A stretch of 64,000 nt of DNA, from assembly GCF_003852425.1 (NCBI RefSeq), contig NZ_QAJN01000013.1:50077-114076 (forward strand), in the 5' to 3' direction. The position numbers and the translations under genes were made by a program. The DNA is from Paucibacter sp. KBW04. GTDB lineage: Bacteria > Pseudomonadota > Gammaproteobacteria > Burkholderiales > Burkholderiaceae_C. Positions 25,701 through 33,385 of the stretch are shown here, in pieces. Positions within the stretch are counted from its first letter, which is position 1. Each line of letters starts with the position of its first letter. The notes under the pieces were generated by a model. That model made no database searches and had not been told where the DNA came from. It worked only from the letters and a program-made list of their open reading frames with translations.

Positions 25701-26346
25701 CGTCAAACGCCCTGGCATCGAGGAGCTGGTCGCCAAGCGGGTGGACTTCCTCAGCGGCTACCAGAACGCCGCCTATGCCGCCAGCTACAAGGCCTTGGTC
25801 GACAAGGTGCAGGCCGCCGAGAAGGCCTTGGGTGGAACCCAACTGAGCGAGGCCGTGGCCCGTTATCTGTTCAAGGTCATGGCCTACAAGGACGAGTACG
25901 AGGTCGCCCGCCTGCACACCGACAAGAGCTTTACCGACAAGGTGGCCGCCCAGTTCGAAGGCGACTTCAAGCTGGTCCACCATCTGGCCCCGCCGCTGCT
26001 GGCCAAGAAGAATGCTGAAGGGCATCTGGTCAAGCAGCAAATGGGCGCCTGGATTCGCCCGGCCTTTGGTCTGCTGGCCAAGCTCAAGGGGCTGCGCGGC
26101 ACGGCGCTGGACGTCTTCGGCCACACCGAGGAGCGCAAGCAGGAGCGCGCCTTGATCGTCGATTACCGCGCCGCCATCGAAGCCATCCTGGCCAAGGGCC
26201 TGACGGCCGAGCGCCTGCCCCTGGCCCTGCAGATCGCCCGTATCCCCGAGGAGATTCGCGGTTATGGCCATGTGAAAGAGCGCCACCTCAAGGCCGCCCG
26301 CGCCAAGTGGGAAGGGCTGACGGCGCAGTGGAAGCAGATCGCTTGA
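22780..26346 (+). CDS. Indolepyruvate ferredoxin oxidoreductase, fused subunits
   Basis: This large cytosolic enzyme (1188 residues) oxidatively decarboxylates aryl- or branched-chain 2-oxoacids to acyl-CoA, passing electrons to ferredoxin. Domain order: N-terminal pyrimidine-binding domain with SGYRGSPLGGYDQAL near 60; thiamine diphosphate domain with CSGCPHNTSTR near 465, GDGTYFHSG and NDAVAMTGGQ; a cysteine-rich stretch CEGCGDCSIQSNC near 672; a gamma domain GVGGTGVITIGQLLGM near 762; and a C-terminal DUF6537-type region. The start at 22780 has a GGAG site. The Lrp regulator is divergent and an intrinsic terminator follows, so it is a monocistronic unit of aromatic amino-acid breakdown. 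Confidence 0.93.
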   Translation: MNAPLPDHILRALETVTLDDKYALDNGRAFMSGVQALVRLPMLQRTRDAIDGLNTAGFVSGYRGSPLGGYDQALQAAKKHLAKQNIVFQPGVNEELGATAVWGTQQLDLFPEKKKFDGVFGIWYGKGPGVDRCIDVFKHANMAGTAKHGGVIAVAGDDHIAKSSTAAHQSDHVFKAAGFPVFFPTSVQDILDMGLHAFAMSRFSGLWSGLKTIQEIVESSASVSVDPDRVKIILPEDFPMPQGGLHIRWPDAPLEQEARMMDHKWYAALAYVRANKLNYNVIETKQDRLGIIASGKAYNDTRQALHDLGLDDDTCRRLGIRLHKVNVVWPLEATITRDFADGLKEILVVEEKRQVIEYQIKEQLYNWRPDVRPHVLGKFDDDEGSDGLGGEWGLPNPSKNWLLRPQADLTPAIIARAIAKRLKKLGVDADVQARLDARVAIIEGKENALKLEEKTAGGADRTPWFCSGCPHNTSTRVPEGSRAVAGIGCHYMVSWMPGRNTATFTQMGGEGVPWVGQSAFSHDKHIFANLGDGTYFHSGLLAIRQSIAAGVNITYKVLYNDAVAMTGGQQVGERAEGHTVLQIMQSLSSEGVSKLVIVTDEPEKYNGVSLLSGVTVHHRDELDAIQREFREIPGTSAIIYDQTCATEKRRRRKRGKLVDPAKRVVINELVCEGCGDCSIQSNCLSIEPVDTDFGRKRQINQNTCNKDFSCVKGFCPSFVTVEGGALHKPKKDKKLSPFDSATLGALPLPAVPNADRAWGIVVAGVGGTGVITIGQLLGMAAHLEGKGVITQDAAGLAQKGGSTWSHIQIANRAEDIHCTKVGTAEAKLVIACDSIVAANKATLAVMREGHTYVALNTHGSPTASLVNDANWSFPGAACESAVQAAVGASHLGMFDAEEVAVKLVGDSLYTNPLMLGYAWQQGRIPLSYAALMRAIELNNVQIENNKIAFEWGRRCAHDLAAVQALFVASQVINIVKRPGIEELVAKRVDFLSGYQNAAYAASYKALVDKVQAAEKALGGTQLSEAVARYLFKVMAYKDEYEVARLHTDKSFTDKVAAQFEGDFKLVHHLAPPLLAKKNAEGHLVKQQMGAWIRPAFGLLAKLKGLRGTALDVFGHTEERKQERALIVDYRAAIEAILAKGLTAERLPLALQIARIPEEIRGYGHVKERHLKAARAKWEGLTAQWKQIA

Positions 26347-26389
26347 TCGCGCACTGAGCAGGGGCACTCCCCGCCCCTTCCTACCTACC

Positions 26390-26425
26390 AAGCCGCCGCC
26401 TGGAAACAGCCGGCGGCTTTCTTTC
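26390..26425 (+). terminator. Rho-independent terminator
   Basis: AGCCGCCG (26391-26398) and CGGCGGCT (26411-26418), extendable by one A-T pair, form an 8-9 bp stem with a 12-base loop followed by TTTCTTTCGTTTC. It ends the indolepyruvate ferredoxin oxidoreductase transcript 44 bases after the stop. Confidence 0.85.
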
Positions 26426-26485
26426 GTTTCGCGAACAGCCTTGCCCTCAGAATGGCGTCACTCTGAACTCAAGCCCTTTGCAAAG

Positions 26486-26998
26486 ATGATGGTTCTGGAA
26501 ACCGAACGCCTGACGCTACGCCAGATGAGCGAGGCCGACGCGGCCTTCATGCTGGGGCTCTTGAACGAGCCGAGCTGGCTGCAAAACATTGGCGACCGCG
26601 GTGTGAGGACGCTGGCCCAAGCCCGGGACTACATCCGGCAAGGGCCGATGGCGATGCTGGAGGGGCGGGGCTTTAGTTTCTACATCGTGGCGCTGAAAGG
26701 CCCGGGGCAAACACCTATCGGCATGTGCGGCCTGACCCAGCGCGAGTTTCTGGCCGATGTGGACCTGGGCTACGCCTTGCTGCCGCAGTACTGCGGCCAG
26801 GGCTACGCCTTTGAGGCAGCGGCGGCCACGCTGGTCTATGCCAAAGACGTTCTGAAACTGCCCCGCGTGATCGCCATCACACGGCCGGAGAATCAGGTCT
26901 CGCAAGGCCTGCTGCGCAAGCTGGGCTTGCAGTGGGAGTGCCGCCGGCCCCATCCGGACGGAAACAGGGAGCTTGATGTTTTCGCGCTGCCCTGCTGA
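26486..26998 (+). CDS. GNAT-family N-acetyltransferase
   Basis: The 170-residue protein is read from ATG 26486 (or the next ATG, 26489), since the segment LETERLTLRQMSEADAAFM is the canonical start of the RimJ/RimL-like subgroup. The acetyl-CoA-binding loop is in LPQYCGQGYAFEAAAATLVYA (Q/RxxGxG/A form), preceded by LADVDLGYALL, and the C-terminal RPENQVSQGLLRKLGLQWE is the conserved beta-bulge/alpha4. Acceptor substrate unknown. It follows a terminator and is followed by a Fur-box promoter, so it is monocistronic. Confidence 0.88.
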   Translation: MMVLETERLTLRQMSEADAAFMLGLLNEPSWLQNIGDRGVRTLAQARDYIRQGPMAMLEGRGFSFYIVALKGPGQTPIGMCGLTQREFLADVDLGYALLPQYCGQGYAFEAAAATLVYAKDVLKLPRVIAITRPENQVSQGLLRKLGLQWECRRPHPDGNRELDVFALPC

Positions 26999-27016
26999 AA
27001 GTCCGCTCAAATCATT

Positions 27017-27031
27017 TGCGAATAATTCGCA
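27017..27031. promoter_or_regulatory. Fur-box-like palindrome
   Basis: TGCGAATAATTCGCA is a perfect 7-1-7 palindrome, 46 bases before the TIGR03118-type gene start, followed by a further ATTCGCA. The same 15-mer occurs before the TonB-dependent receptor (37346-37360). It resembles Fur boxes of Betaproteobacteria, with GAATAATTC at its core. Confidence 0.65.
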
Positions 27032-27076
27032 TTCGCATAAACTCTGCTTTTTACAAACAATCAGGCAGGGTTTGCG

Positions 27077-28420
27077 ATGGGGATCAAGCGTCGGGAAATA
27101 TTGTTCGCTCTGGGCGGAAGCGCGCTGTTGAGCGCCTGCGGCGGTAGTGAGGTCTCAGACCCGCAGCCCGTCAATGCCTTCACGCTGGAGAATTTGGTCA
27201 GCGACAGCGCCTCGGCCAGCGCCTTCAAGCCCTCGGTCAAGGGCGTGCTGAAGCAAGACGAGTTCTTCAATGCCTGGGGCATCGCGATCCGCCCGGCCGG
27301 GGCCGGTGGGCATTTCTGGGTGGGCGCGGGCGCCTATTCCTACCAGTTCCTGGGCGATGTGCGCAGCAGCGGCGACGCCAAGCTCAAGCCGCTTTCGCAA
27401 GACCAGCTCAAGCTGGTCCGAGTGCCCGGCACCGGCGTGCCCGAGGGTGGAGGCTCGCCCACCGACCTGAGCCAGTTCGAGGGCTACACCACCGGCGTGG
27501 TCTTCAATGGCGCGCCGCTGGATTCCGATCTGTTCCGCATCAAAGGCCAGACCGTGAGCCGGGGTGGCCAAAGCTTGACGCTGGAAGGCTCGGCGCGCTT
27601 TCTCTTCGCCAGCGATTCCGGGGTAATTTCCGGCTGGACGGAGCGGCAGGCGGGCAGCGGCGCCATCGTGCGCGAAGACGGCCCCGCCGTGACCATGATC
27701 GACGGCCGCGACCAGGGCAAGCAGTACTTCGGCCTGGCCCTGCGCAGCGGCACGTGGGACGAACTCTGGGCGGCCGACTTCGGCGCAGACCCACAAATCC
27801 GCGCCTGGAATGCCCAGTGGCAAAGCATCGATCTGATCGCCCGCAAGGCCTTCCTCAACCCCTTTATCGGCACCAAGCCACGCGCCACGCCGGGCGACTA
27901 TGTGCCCTTCAATATCCAAGTGCTGAACTGGCAGGGCAAGGACCATGTGTTTGTGGCCTATGCCAAGTCCCAGCCCGACCCTTTGCAGCCCGGCGCCTTT
28001 CTGGCGGGTGAAGAAGACGCCATTGCCAAGGCCCAAGAAGGCGACAAGCCGGATCGCGGCCGCGTCGCCATCTTTGACCTGCAAGGCAAGCTGGTCAAAA
28101 CCTTGCAAGACGATGGGCGCCTGAACGCGCCCTGGGGCTTAGCGATTGCACCGGCCGGTTTTGGCCCCTTTGCCGGTCATTTGCTGGTCGGCAATTTCGG
28201 CGGCAAGGGTCGCATCAATGTTTACGACCTGAGCAAAGACCGCTGGGTGGATTGGCTGCGCGACGCCGCCGGCCAAGCCGTGCAGATTGAAGGTTTGTGG
28301 GGCCTGCAATTCGGCAACGGCGCCAGCCTGGGCGATGCCACGGCGCTCTATGTCGCAGCCGGCCCAGCGGATGAGACGCAGGGCCTGTTCGGTGTGCTGC
28401 GCCCGCACAAATCAAGCTAA
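27077..28420 (+). CDS. TIGR03118-family lipoprotein
   Basis: The 447-residue exported protein has a lipoprotein leader (MGIKRREILFALGGSALLSACGG, lipobox LLSAC with Cys21). The body matches the TIGR03118 family: FFNAWGIAIRPAGAGGHFWVG near residue 67, a GYTTGVVFNG block, FLFASDSGVISGWTE near 180 and a second APWGLAIAPAGFGPFAGHLLVGNFGGKGRINVYDL near 350, suggesting an NHL/beta-propeller-like fold. Function is unknown. The perfect Fur-like palindrome upstream suggests iron-regulated expression, which I have not seen documented for this family. Confidence 0.82.
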   Translation: MGIKRREILFALGGSALLSACGGSEVSDPQPVNAFTLENLVSDSASASAFKPSVKGVLKQDEFFNAWGIAIRPAGAGGHFWVGAGAYSYQFLGDVRSSGDAKLKPLSQDQLKLVRVPGTGVPEGGGSPTDLSQFEGYTTGVVFNGAPLDSDLFRIKGQTVSRGGQSLTLEGSARFLFASDSGVISGWTERQAGSGAIVREDGPAVTMIDGRDQGKQYFGLALRSGTWDELWAADFGADPQIRAWNAQWQSIDLIARKAFLNPFIGTKPRATPGDYVPFNIQVLNWQGKDHVFVAYAKSQPDPLQPGAFLAGEEDAIAKAQEGDKPDRGRVAIFDLQGKLVKTLQDDGRLNAPWGLAIAPAGFGPFAGHLLVGNFGGKGRINVYDLSKDRWVDWLRDAAGQAVQIEGLWGLQFGNGASLGDATALYVAAGPADETQGLFGVLRPHKSS

Positions 28421-28521
28421 AGCCGGGCTGGAACGCCAAAAGCTTTGGGAAGCTGCGGCATTTGGGGCGAGGCGGGGAAGTGCGGATAGGGATGAGATGC
28501 AGGGCACAGTTTGAAGCCTAG

Positions 28522-28680
28522 TGGCCTGTAACCTTGAAATGGGAGTGGAAAGGCTTGCGAGATGGCGGCGTGGCAAGGCGCAAAGCACAGCGATGCCCAG
28601 CGGCATCGGGAGCATTTGCAACGCAGCCAGGCGGCTCATATCGCGAGCAAGGACGTTTCCGATTTCAGCGTTCCCGGCCA
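28522..28680. repeat. Palindromic intergenic element (type B)
   Basis: The gene-free 28421-28736 holds a 159-base imperfect palindrome from TGGCC (28522) to GGCCA (28680). Arms share blocks such as TTGAAAT/ATTTCAG and GCTTGCGAGAT/TATCGCGAGC. The centre is the hairpin CGATGCC (28591-28597)/GGCATCG (28602-28608). It shares ATTTGCAACGCAGCC with the element at 59666-59895. Nothing else is seen in the stretch. Confidence 0.75.
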
Positions 28681-28736
28681 CTCGTCCCCTGCCTCGCTGC
28701 AGGCCGCCCGAGACCGTGCGATCCCGGACCGCCCCG

Positions 28737-29573
28737 CTACACAGCCAGAAACTTGCGCAGCCTCGCCAGCACCTCGCCCTCACGCTCCCGATGCGGCACA
28801 TGCTGGCAGCCCTCGATGATCTGCACCTGGGTCTTGCCGCCCGACCATTGCTGCAGCAGCTCGGGGTGGCGGGTGGAGCCGAATTCATCCTCGCTGCCAT
28901 GCAGGGCCAGATGCGGGCAGGGCAAGGCCTGCATGGCTTCAAGCAGCGTCCAGTCGGCGAAACCGGGCGAAAGCCAGGTCTCGGTCCAGGCATCCAGCAC
29001 CCAGCGGGCCTTGCCATCCGCGTGGTAGCGCCCCAGGCGCTCCAACTGCGCGGGATCGGCAAAACCGGCCTTGGCCTCCAGCACACCGGCCCGGGTGCGC
29101 TCCTCCACAAAGGCCTGGGCAGATTCGGTGATCAGGCCCAGACAATGCACAGGCTGATGCTTGGCGCAGAAAGCCGCCATGCCACCGCCCACGCTATGAC
29201 CGAAGGCGATGAAGCGGTCCAGGCCTAAGGCGGCCTTGATGAGGGGGAAGCTGTGCAGGGCCTCGTCTTCGACAAAGTGCTTGGGCAGGGGCAGTGCCTT
29301 CAGAGGCTCAGGTCTTGCGTCCGAGCGCCCAAAACCCAGGCGGTCATAGGCCAGCACCGGCCGGCCCGTGGCGCGAGCCAGGGCTGCGGGAAAGTCGCGC
29401 CACAGCGCCACGCAGCCCAGGGAGTCGTGGAAGAGCACGAGAGGCACATGGGCCGCCAGCGTGGGCTGGCAGGCTGCGGGCCACCAGATCTGGGCGAAGA
29501 GGCGGCCAGCGGGGCTGCTGACCCAGTGGGTCTCGCTGACGAGACGGGGCGGCTGTGGGTGCGATTCCGACAT
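28737..29573 (-). CDS. Alpha/beta hydrolase
   Basis: The 278-residue cytosolic protein starts at ATG 29573. The fold markers are the oxyanion region LVLFHDSLGCVALWRDFP near 46, the strand LAYDRLGFGRSD near 74-85, nucleophile elbow FGHSVGGG with Ser127, HGSEDEFG near 233 carrying the acid and CQHVPHRE near 260 with the catalytic His. Substrate is not readable; the DSLGC and DRLGFGRSD wording is typical of the proline iminopeptidase/haloalkane dehalogenase side of the superfamily. It is monocistronic, with the type B palindrome downstream and an S41 fragment upstream. Confidence 0.88.
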   Translation of the reverse strand: MSESHPQPPRLVSETHWVSSPAGRLFAQIWWPAACQPTLAAHVPLVLFHDSLGCVALWRDFPAALARATGRPVLAYDRLGFGRSDARPEPLKALPLPKHFVEDEALHSFPLIKAALGLDRFIAFGHSVGGGMAAFCAKHQPVHCLGLITESAQAFVEERTRAGVLEAKAGFADPAQLERLGRYHADGKARWVLDAWTETWLSPGFADWTLLEAMQALPCPHLALHGSEDEFGSTRHPELLQQWSGGKTQVQIIEGCQHVPHREREGEVLARLRKFLAV

Positions 29574-29651
29574 GGGCGAGGACAAGAAATCGTGGCGAGT
29601 ACAAGTTCGCCACGATAGCAAGTGCCGCCCGCACCGACTGTCGCCGCCGTT

Positions 29652-29738
29652 TTAGCGCGGCAGATGGAAGGCGTTGCTGCGCAGCGGTGAGCGCTTCAGC
29701 TCCAACGGCACGCCGCCCTCGGCCGAGCGCTTGACGCT
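29652..29738 (-). pseudogene. 3' fragment of an S41 peptidase gene
   Basis: On the minus strand these 87 bases encode the last 28 residues and a TAA stop of an S41 peptidase, with SVKRSAEGGVPLELKRSP then LRSNAFHLPR. They align without gaps to the 3' end of the intact gene (31692-31778) at about 87 percent base identity, with one amino-acid change (A for G) and otherwise synonymous differences. Homology stops exactly where the EamA stop codon begins. This looks like the remnant of a resident gene displaced by, or duplicated with, the EamA/LysR cassette. Confidence 0.85.
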
Positions 29739-30639
29739 ATCTGATCCTCCAGCCCAGCCTCGGTAGCCAGACTTGCAATCGAGCAAGAAAGGTATTGATC
29801 AGCAAGCCCGCCAGAATCAAACCCATGCCCGCCGCTTGGGCCACCGAGATGCCCACGCCAAAGATGAGCCAGGCGAACAGCAGGGCAAAGAGAGGGACCA
29901 GCAAGGCCACCGGCGCAACTTCAGCCGCGCTGTAGCGGGCCATGAGCGAGTTCCACACCCAATAGCCAAAAAGCGTCGTTGGGTAGACCTGAAACGCCAG
30001 GGAGGCCCAGGCAAGCCGGTCGCCCAATTGCTCGGGCAAGGCGGTGAATGCGCCACTGCCTGCGGTGGCGAAAGCCAAAGCGAAAAGGGGCAGGGGCGCG
30101 AATAGGCAAGACCATGACAAAAATCCCAGGACCTCGGCGGGCTTGACGGCAGCACGCTTGACGATCAAGTTAGCGACGCTCAAGCTGCCAGCGGCCCCCA
30201 GTATCAAGACAACGCCCACCGTAGAGCTAGCCCCGCTGCTGGCAAAGATCACCTGCAGAAAACCAAGCAGCGCGACGCATGCGCCGATTTTTTGCGCTCG
30301 CAACCAAACCTCGCTAAGCCAAAGCACGCCCAGCAGCGGTGTGATGAAGGCGCTGGACTGCAACAACCAAGCAGCCAAGCCCGGCGCCAAGCCAGCGTGC
30401 AAGCTCAAGCTCACCAAGCCCCAGGTACCGACACCAAATGTCAGGCCGTACAGGACGAGCCAGCGCCAGGCAATCTGAGGTCGAGGCAAAAACAAGACCA
30501 AAGGCAGCGCGGTCAGGGCAAAGCGCAAGCCAGCAAGCACCAACGGGTCTACGCGCGCAACGCCGAGTTTGATGAAGGAAAAGTTAAGCCCCCATAGCGC
30601 AGCTACAGCAATTGCAAGGCCAAGGTCTCGGGTCTTCAT
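29737..30639 (-). CDS. EamA-family (DMT) transporter
   Basis: The 300-residue inner-membrane protein, read from ATG 30639 (MKTRDLGLAIAVAALWGLNF), has ten helices in two EamA repeats; WGLNFSFIKLGVARVDPLVLAGLRF and GYWVWNSLMARYSAAEVAPVALLVPLF are the repeat signatures. It is closest in style to the EamA O-acetylserine/cysteine exporter. The divergent LysR gene probably controls it. Its TAG stop is formed at the exact junction with the peptidase fragment (29737-29739), so the native C-terminus may be slightly altered. The other EamA gene at 18846-19754 is related but not identical. Confidence 0.9.
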   Translation of the reverse strand: MKTRDLGLAIAVAALWGLNFSFIKLGVARVDPLVLAGLRFALTALPLVLFLPRPQIAWRWLVLYGLTFGVGTWGLVSLSLHAGLAPGLAAWLLQSSAFITPLLGVLWLSEVWLRAQKIGACVALLGFLQVIFASSGASSTVGVVLILGAAGSLSVANLIVKRAAVKPAEVLGFLSWSCLFAPLPLFALAFATAGSGAFTALPEQLGDRLAWASLAFQVYPTTLFGYWVWNSLMARYSAAEVAPVALLVPLFALLFAWLIFGVGISVAQAAGMGLILAGLLINTFLARLQVWLPRLGWRIR

Positions 30640-30781
30640 AAGTGCGGCTTTCGTCGATGAGATGTGACGGATTCTTATTCCCGCTGAAAACAAGCAAAAG
30701 CGTTCGTTCTTAATATTTAATGTGACGAAATCGCACAGTAAATTACCTGCCCAACTCAGCGTTTCACCCGCCGCAACCGCC
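30640..30781. promoter_or_regulatory. Divergent EamA/LysR control region
   Basis: This 142-base spacer is AT-rich for the window (CTTAATATTTAATG at 30710-30723). TGTGACG occurs twice (near 30663 and 30721), and the second lies in TGTGACGAAATCGCACA, whose TGTG/CACA ends form an interrupted inverted repeat compatible with a LysR T-N11-A site. The assignment of a regulator site is inference. Confidence 0.45.
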
Positions 30782-31687
30782 ATGTCAAAAAAGAGCTTGC
30801 CCTCCTTGGCCTCGCTTCAGTCCTTTGAGGCGGCAGCCCGCTTGAACAGCTTCACAAAGGCTGCGGCCGAACGGCATCTCACCCATAGTGCTGTCAGCCG
30901 CCAAATCCAAGCGCTGGAACATTGGTGCGCCGAGTCCTTGTTTGAGAGAAATGGCCCCAAAGTCCTGTTGTCAGAGGCAGGGCTGCGCTTGCGACAGCGC
31001 CTGAACGATCCCCTGCAGGCCCTGCACCTTGCGCTCAATTTGGAGCTCATGCCTGCCGAACAGCAAAAGCTCAAGGTCTTGCTGCTGTCCTCCGTCGCCT
31101 GCACTTGGTTGATGCCGCGCCTACCCGCCTTTGCACTCGCTATGCCGCACATCACCCTTTCCCTTGAGACAGCTTATGAGGTGGTGAGCTTGCCGCCGCT
31201 GCAGGCGATGGTGGCAATTCGCTTCGGCCACTTTGCACGAGCAGGCCTGCGCTGCCAGCGCCTTTGGTTTGACCATATGGTGGCGGTAGCCGCGCCCTCA
31301 TGGGTCGAACAACACGGTCTCGACGCGGACCATTGGCCCACCACCCAGATGTTGCAGCACAGCTACGAGCCTTGGCCACAGCGCCTGCCCACGCAAGGCG
31401 AGGCGAACACGAGCAGGAAGCTGGCGGCTGCCGAAGGCTTTGAGTTCAATGACGCCTTGCTGCTGGTCCAGGCTGCCCTGCTGGGTTGTGGCGTCGCCTG
31501 GGTCAGGTCCTCACTGGTGCAAGACTGGGTGACCCGAGGTCAGTTGCAAGTGTTGGCTCAAAGCGAGCAGGTATCGGACAAAGCCGCGTGGCTGGTGTGC
31601 CGCGAAGACACCGCCGACCTGCCGGCCGTGCGCGACTTTTTCAGATGGGTCATGACGCAAGCCGCAACAAACGACCAGCCCGAGTGA
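30782..31687 (+). CDS. LysR-family transcriptional regulator (GcvA-like)
   Basis: The 301-residue regulator is read from ATG 30782, which gives the standard N-terminal helix-turn-helix (SLASLQSFEAAARLNSFTKAAAERHLTHSAVSRQIQALE) within the first 45 residues; an upstream in-frame start at 30722 would add an unlikely 20 residues. A LysR substrate-binding domain follows, with the GcvA-type wording AYEVVSLPPLQAMVAIRFG and a C-terminal LVCREDTADLPAVRDFFRWV. It probably regulates the divergent EamA exporter. It is convergent with the S41 peptidase across 4 bases. Confidence 0.9.
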   Translation: MSKKSLPSLASLQSFEAAARLNSFTKAAAERHLTHSAVSRQIQALEHWCAESLFERNGPKVLLSEAGLRLRQRLNDPLQALHLALNLELMPAEQQKLKVLLLSSVACTWLMPRLPAFALAMPHITLSLETAYEVVSLPPLQAMVAIRFGHFARAGLRCQRLWFDHMVAVAAPSWVEQHGLDADHWPTTQMLQHSYEPWPQRLPTQGEANTSRKLAAAEGFEFNDALLLVQAALLGCGVAWVRSSLVQDWVTRGQLQVLAQSEQVSDKAAWLVCREDTADLPAVRDFFRWVMTQAATNDQPE

Positions 31688-31691
31688 TCGC

Positions 31692-33311
31692 TCAGCGCGG
31701 CAAATGAAACGCATTGCTGCGCAGCGGCGAGCGCTTCAGCTCCAGCGGTACGCCACCTTCGCCCGAGCGCTTGACGCTGAAGCCCTTGGCCAGCTGGGGT
31801 GGGCAGCTGCCGCTGATGCGGTGCTGCAGGGCCGCCGCCAGCATGGCTTCTTGCGGGGTGCCCAGGGCATTGGCGAGGTCGTCGGCCACCACGCAGCCGG
31901 GCACGCCGGTGGCGCCGCTGCCGGCGGGCACAAAACCGTCGGCATAGTCACCAAAGCCCTTGTTGTTCACGCCACCAAACTCGATGGGGAAGTAGGACAT
32001 GCCGCAGTTGTCCTTGGCGGTGAAGCCATAGGGCTTGCCGCAGGTCTTGCCGCCGATCAGGATCACCTGCACATCGATGCCGCGCAGGCCGTTGATGAAG
32101 GCCTCGCTGGCCGAGCAGGTGCCGCTTTGCGCCAGCACATAGACGCGCTTCAGCCCCAGGCTGGGCAGGGGCTGCTCCTGCGTGCATTTGCTATTGGCGT
32201 CGAGGATGCAGGAGGTGTTGAAGAAGGGGTAGGAGAAGTTGTCGTTCTGGCGGCGGCTGTTGTAGCGGCTGGTCTCGAAGATTTTGTTCGCGGTCTGGTT
32301 GGGGCCCGCCACCATATAGGCCAGCTCGCTGGCCATGAAGAGCAGGCCGCCGCCGTTGTAGCGCAGGTCCAGCACCAGATCGGACACGCCGGCCCGCTGG
32401 AAGCTGTTGATGGCCGCGATCAGCTGGGCCTCGCCCTTGGCGATATGGTCGTTGAAGACCATGTATCCGACCTGCTTGCCATCCATGCCGGTCAAAACTT
32501 GCGTTAGCGGCACGGGGATTTTCTCCACCTCGGCACTGAGCAGGCTGGTGTTGATGGATTGGCCCAGGCCGTTGGCATCGCCCCGGCTGAAGGCGAACAC
32601 ATAACTCTTGCCCACGGCGTCGGGGCTGAGGGCATCGTTCAGGGCCACCAAGCCGGCACTGTCATTGGTGTCGGCCGAGACGCCGTTCACCGTCAGCAAA
32701 GTGTCACCGCGCATCAGGCCGGCGCGTGAGGCCGGGCTGTTGGCGGCCACCGAGGCGATGCGGATCTGACGCGGCGGCGTGCGTGAGCCCATGGTCCACT
32801 CGATGCCGAAGCCGGCATCGACGCCGGCCTTGGTCTCCTGATCCCATTTGGCCGTGGGGATGGTGAAGCTGAAGCGGTCACGCTGGGCGCCGCTGGCCGT
32901 GCGCGCGGGGGTCAGCAAGGCGTCGAAATAAGCTTCCAGCGAGGCTTGCACATTGGCGGTATTGCTATAGCTGGCGGCAGTCGCATCGACCTGGGGCACC
33001 TCGTCGCGCCAGAGATAGGCTTCGTCGAAATAGCTGCGCATCCACTGCTTCTCAACACTCAGGCTGCCCACGCGGCTGGCTTGCGGCGCCAGGCTGTTTT
33101 CGGGCGCGCATTGTTGTGCGTAATTGCTGCTGGGCTGCAGGCCGAGTGGCGGCTGCGGGCTGGGGGCCGGGCTGGGCGAGGGCGAAGGGGCGGGCTCGGG
33201 GCCGAACTTGGGGCTTCCGGCCTCACCGCCACCGCCGCCGCAGGCCACCAACAAAAGGCTAGCACTCAGGGCGGCAATCACCGCCGAGGGCCTAGGGCAA
33301 ACTGATTTCAT
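31692..33311 (-). CDS. S41-family C-terminal processing-type peptidase, lipoprotein
   Basis: The 539-residue protein starts at ATG 33311 after GGAGGA and has a lipoprotein leader (lipobox LLVAC, then a Gly run and a Pro/Ser/Ala linker with PSPSPSPAPSPQPP). Then come a helical segment, a PDZ-like domain (RIASVAANSPASRAGLMRGDTLLTVNG near 180-207), and the S41 catalytic core: LVLDLRYNGGG near 305, SGTCSASEAF near 396 with the probable nucleophile Ser, and GGKTCGKPYGF near 417 with the general-base Lys. Four cysteines cluster in the catalytic region (TSCILD, SKCTQE, GTCSA, KTCGK), suggesting periplasmic disulfides. Its last 28 codons are duplicated at 29652. Confidence 0.9.
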   Translation of the reverse strand: MKSVCPRPSAVIAALSASLLLVACGGGGGEAGSPKFGPEPAPSPSPSPAPSPQPPLGLQPSSNYAQQCAPENSLAPQASRVGSLSVEKQWMRSYFDEAYLWRDEVPQVDATAASYSNTANVQASLEAYFDALLTPARTASGAQRDRFSFTIPTAKWDQETKAGVDAGFGIEWTMGSRTPPRQIRIASVAANSPASRAGLMRGDTLLTVNGVSADTNDSAGLVALNDALSPDAVGKSYVFAFSRGDANGLGQSINTSLLSAEVEKIPVPLTQVLTGMDGKQVGYMVFNDHIAKGEAQLIAAINSFQRAGVSDLVLDLRYNGGGLLFMASELAYMVAGPNQTANKIFETSRYNSRRQNDNFSYPFFNTSCILDANSKCTQEQPLPSLGLKRVYVLAQSGTCSASEAFINGLRGIDVQVILIGGKTCGKPYGFTAKDNCGMSYFPIEFGGVNNKGFGDYADGFVPAGSGATGVPGCVVADDLANALGTPQEAMLAAALQHRISGSCPPQLAKGFSVKRSGEGGVPLELKRSPLRSNAFHLPR

Positions 33312-33385
33312 CCATTCCTCCAAACGCGGGCGATCTTGGGGCGCCTCGCAAACAACTCAATTTCTAAAACGAATGGCCCGCAGCC

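Noticed and set aside
22816..26391. A long antisense frame of about 1190 codons opposite the indolepyruvate ferredoxin oxidoreductase
   Set aside because: GC-rich genes commonly leave the antisense frame open; the translation is His/Gln/Gly-rich with no domain, whereas the plus-strand protein is unmistakable.
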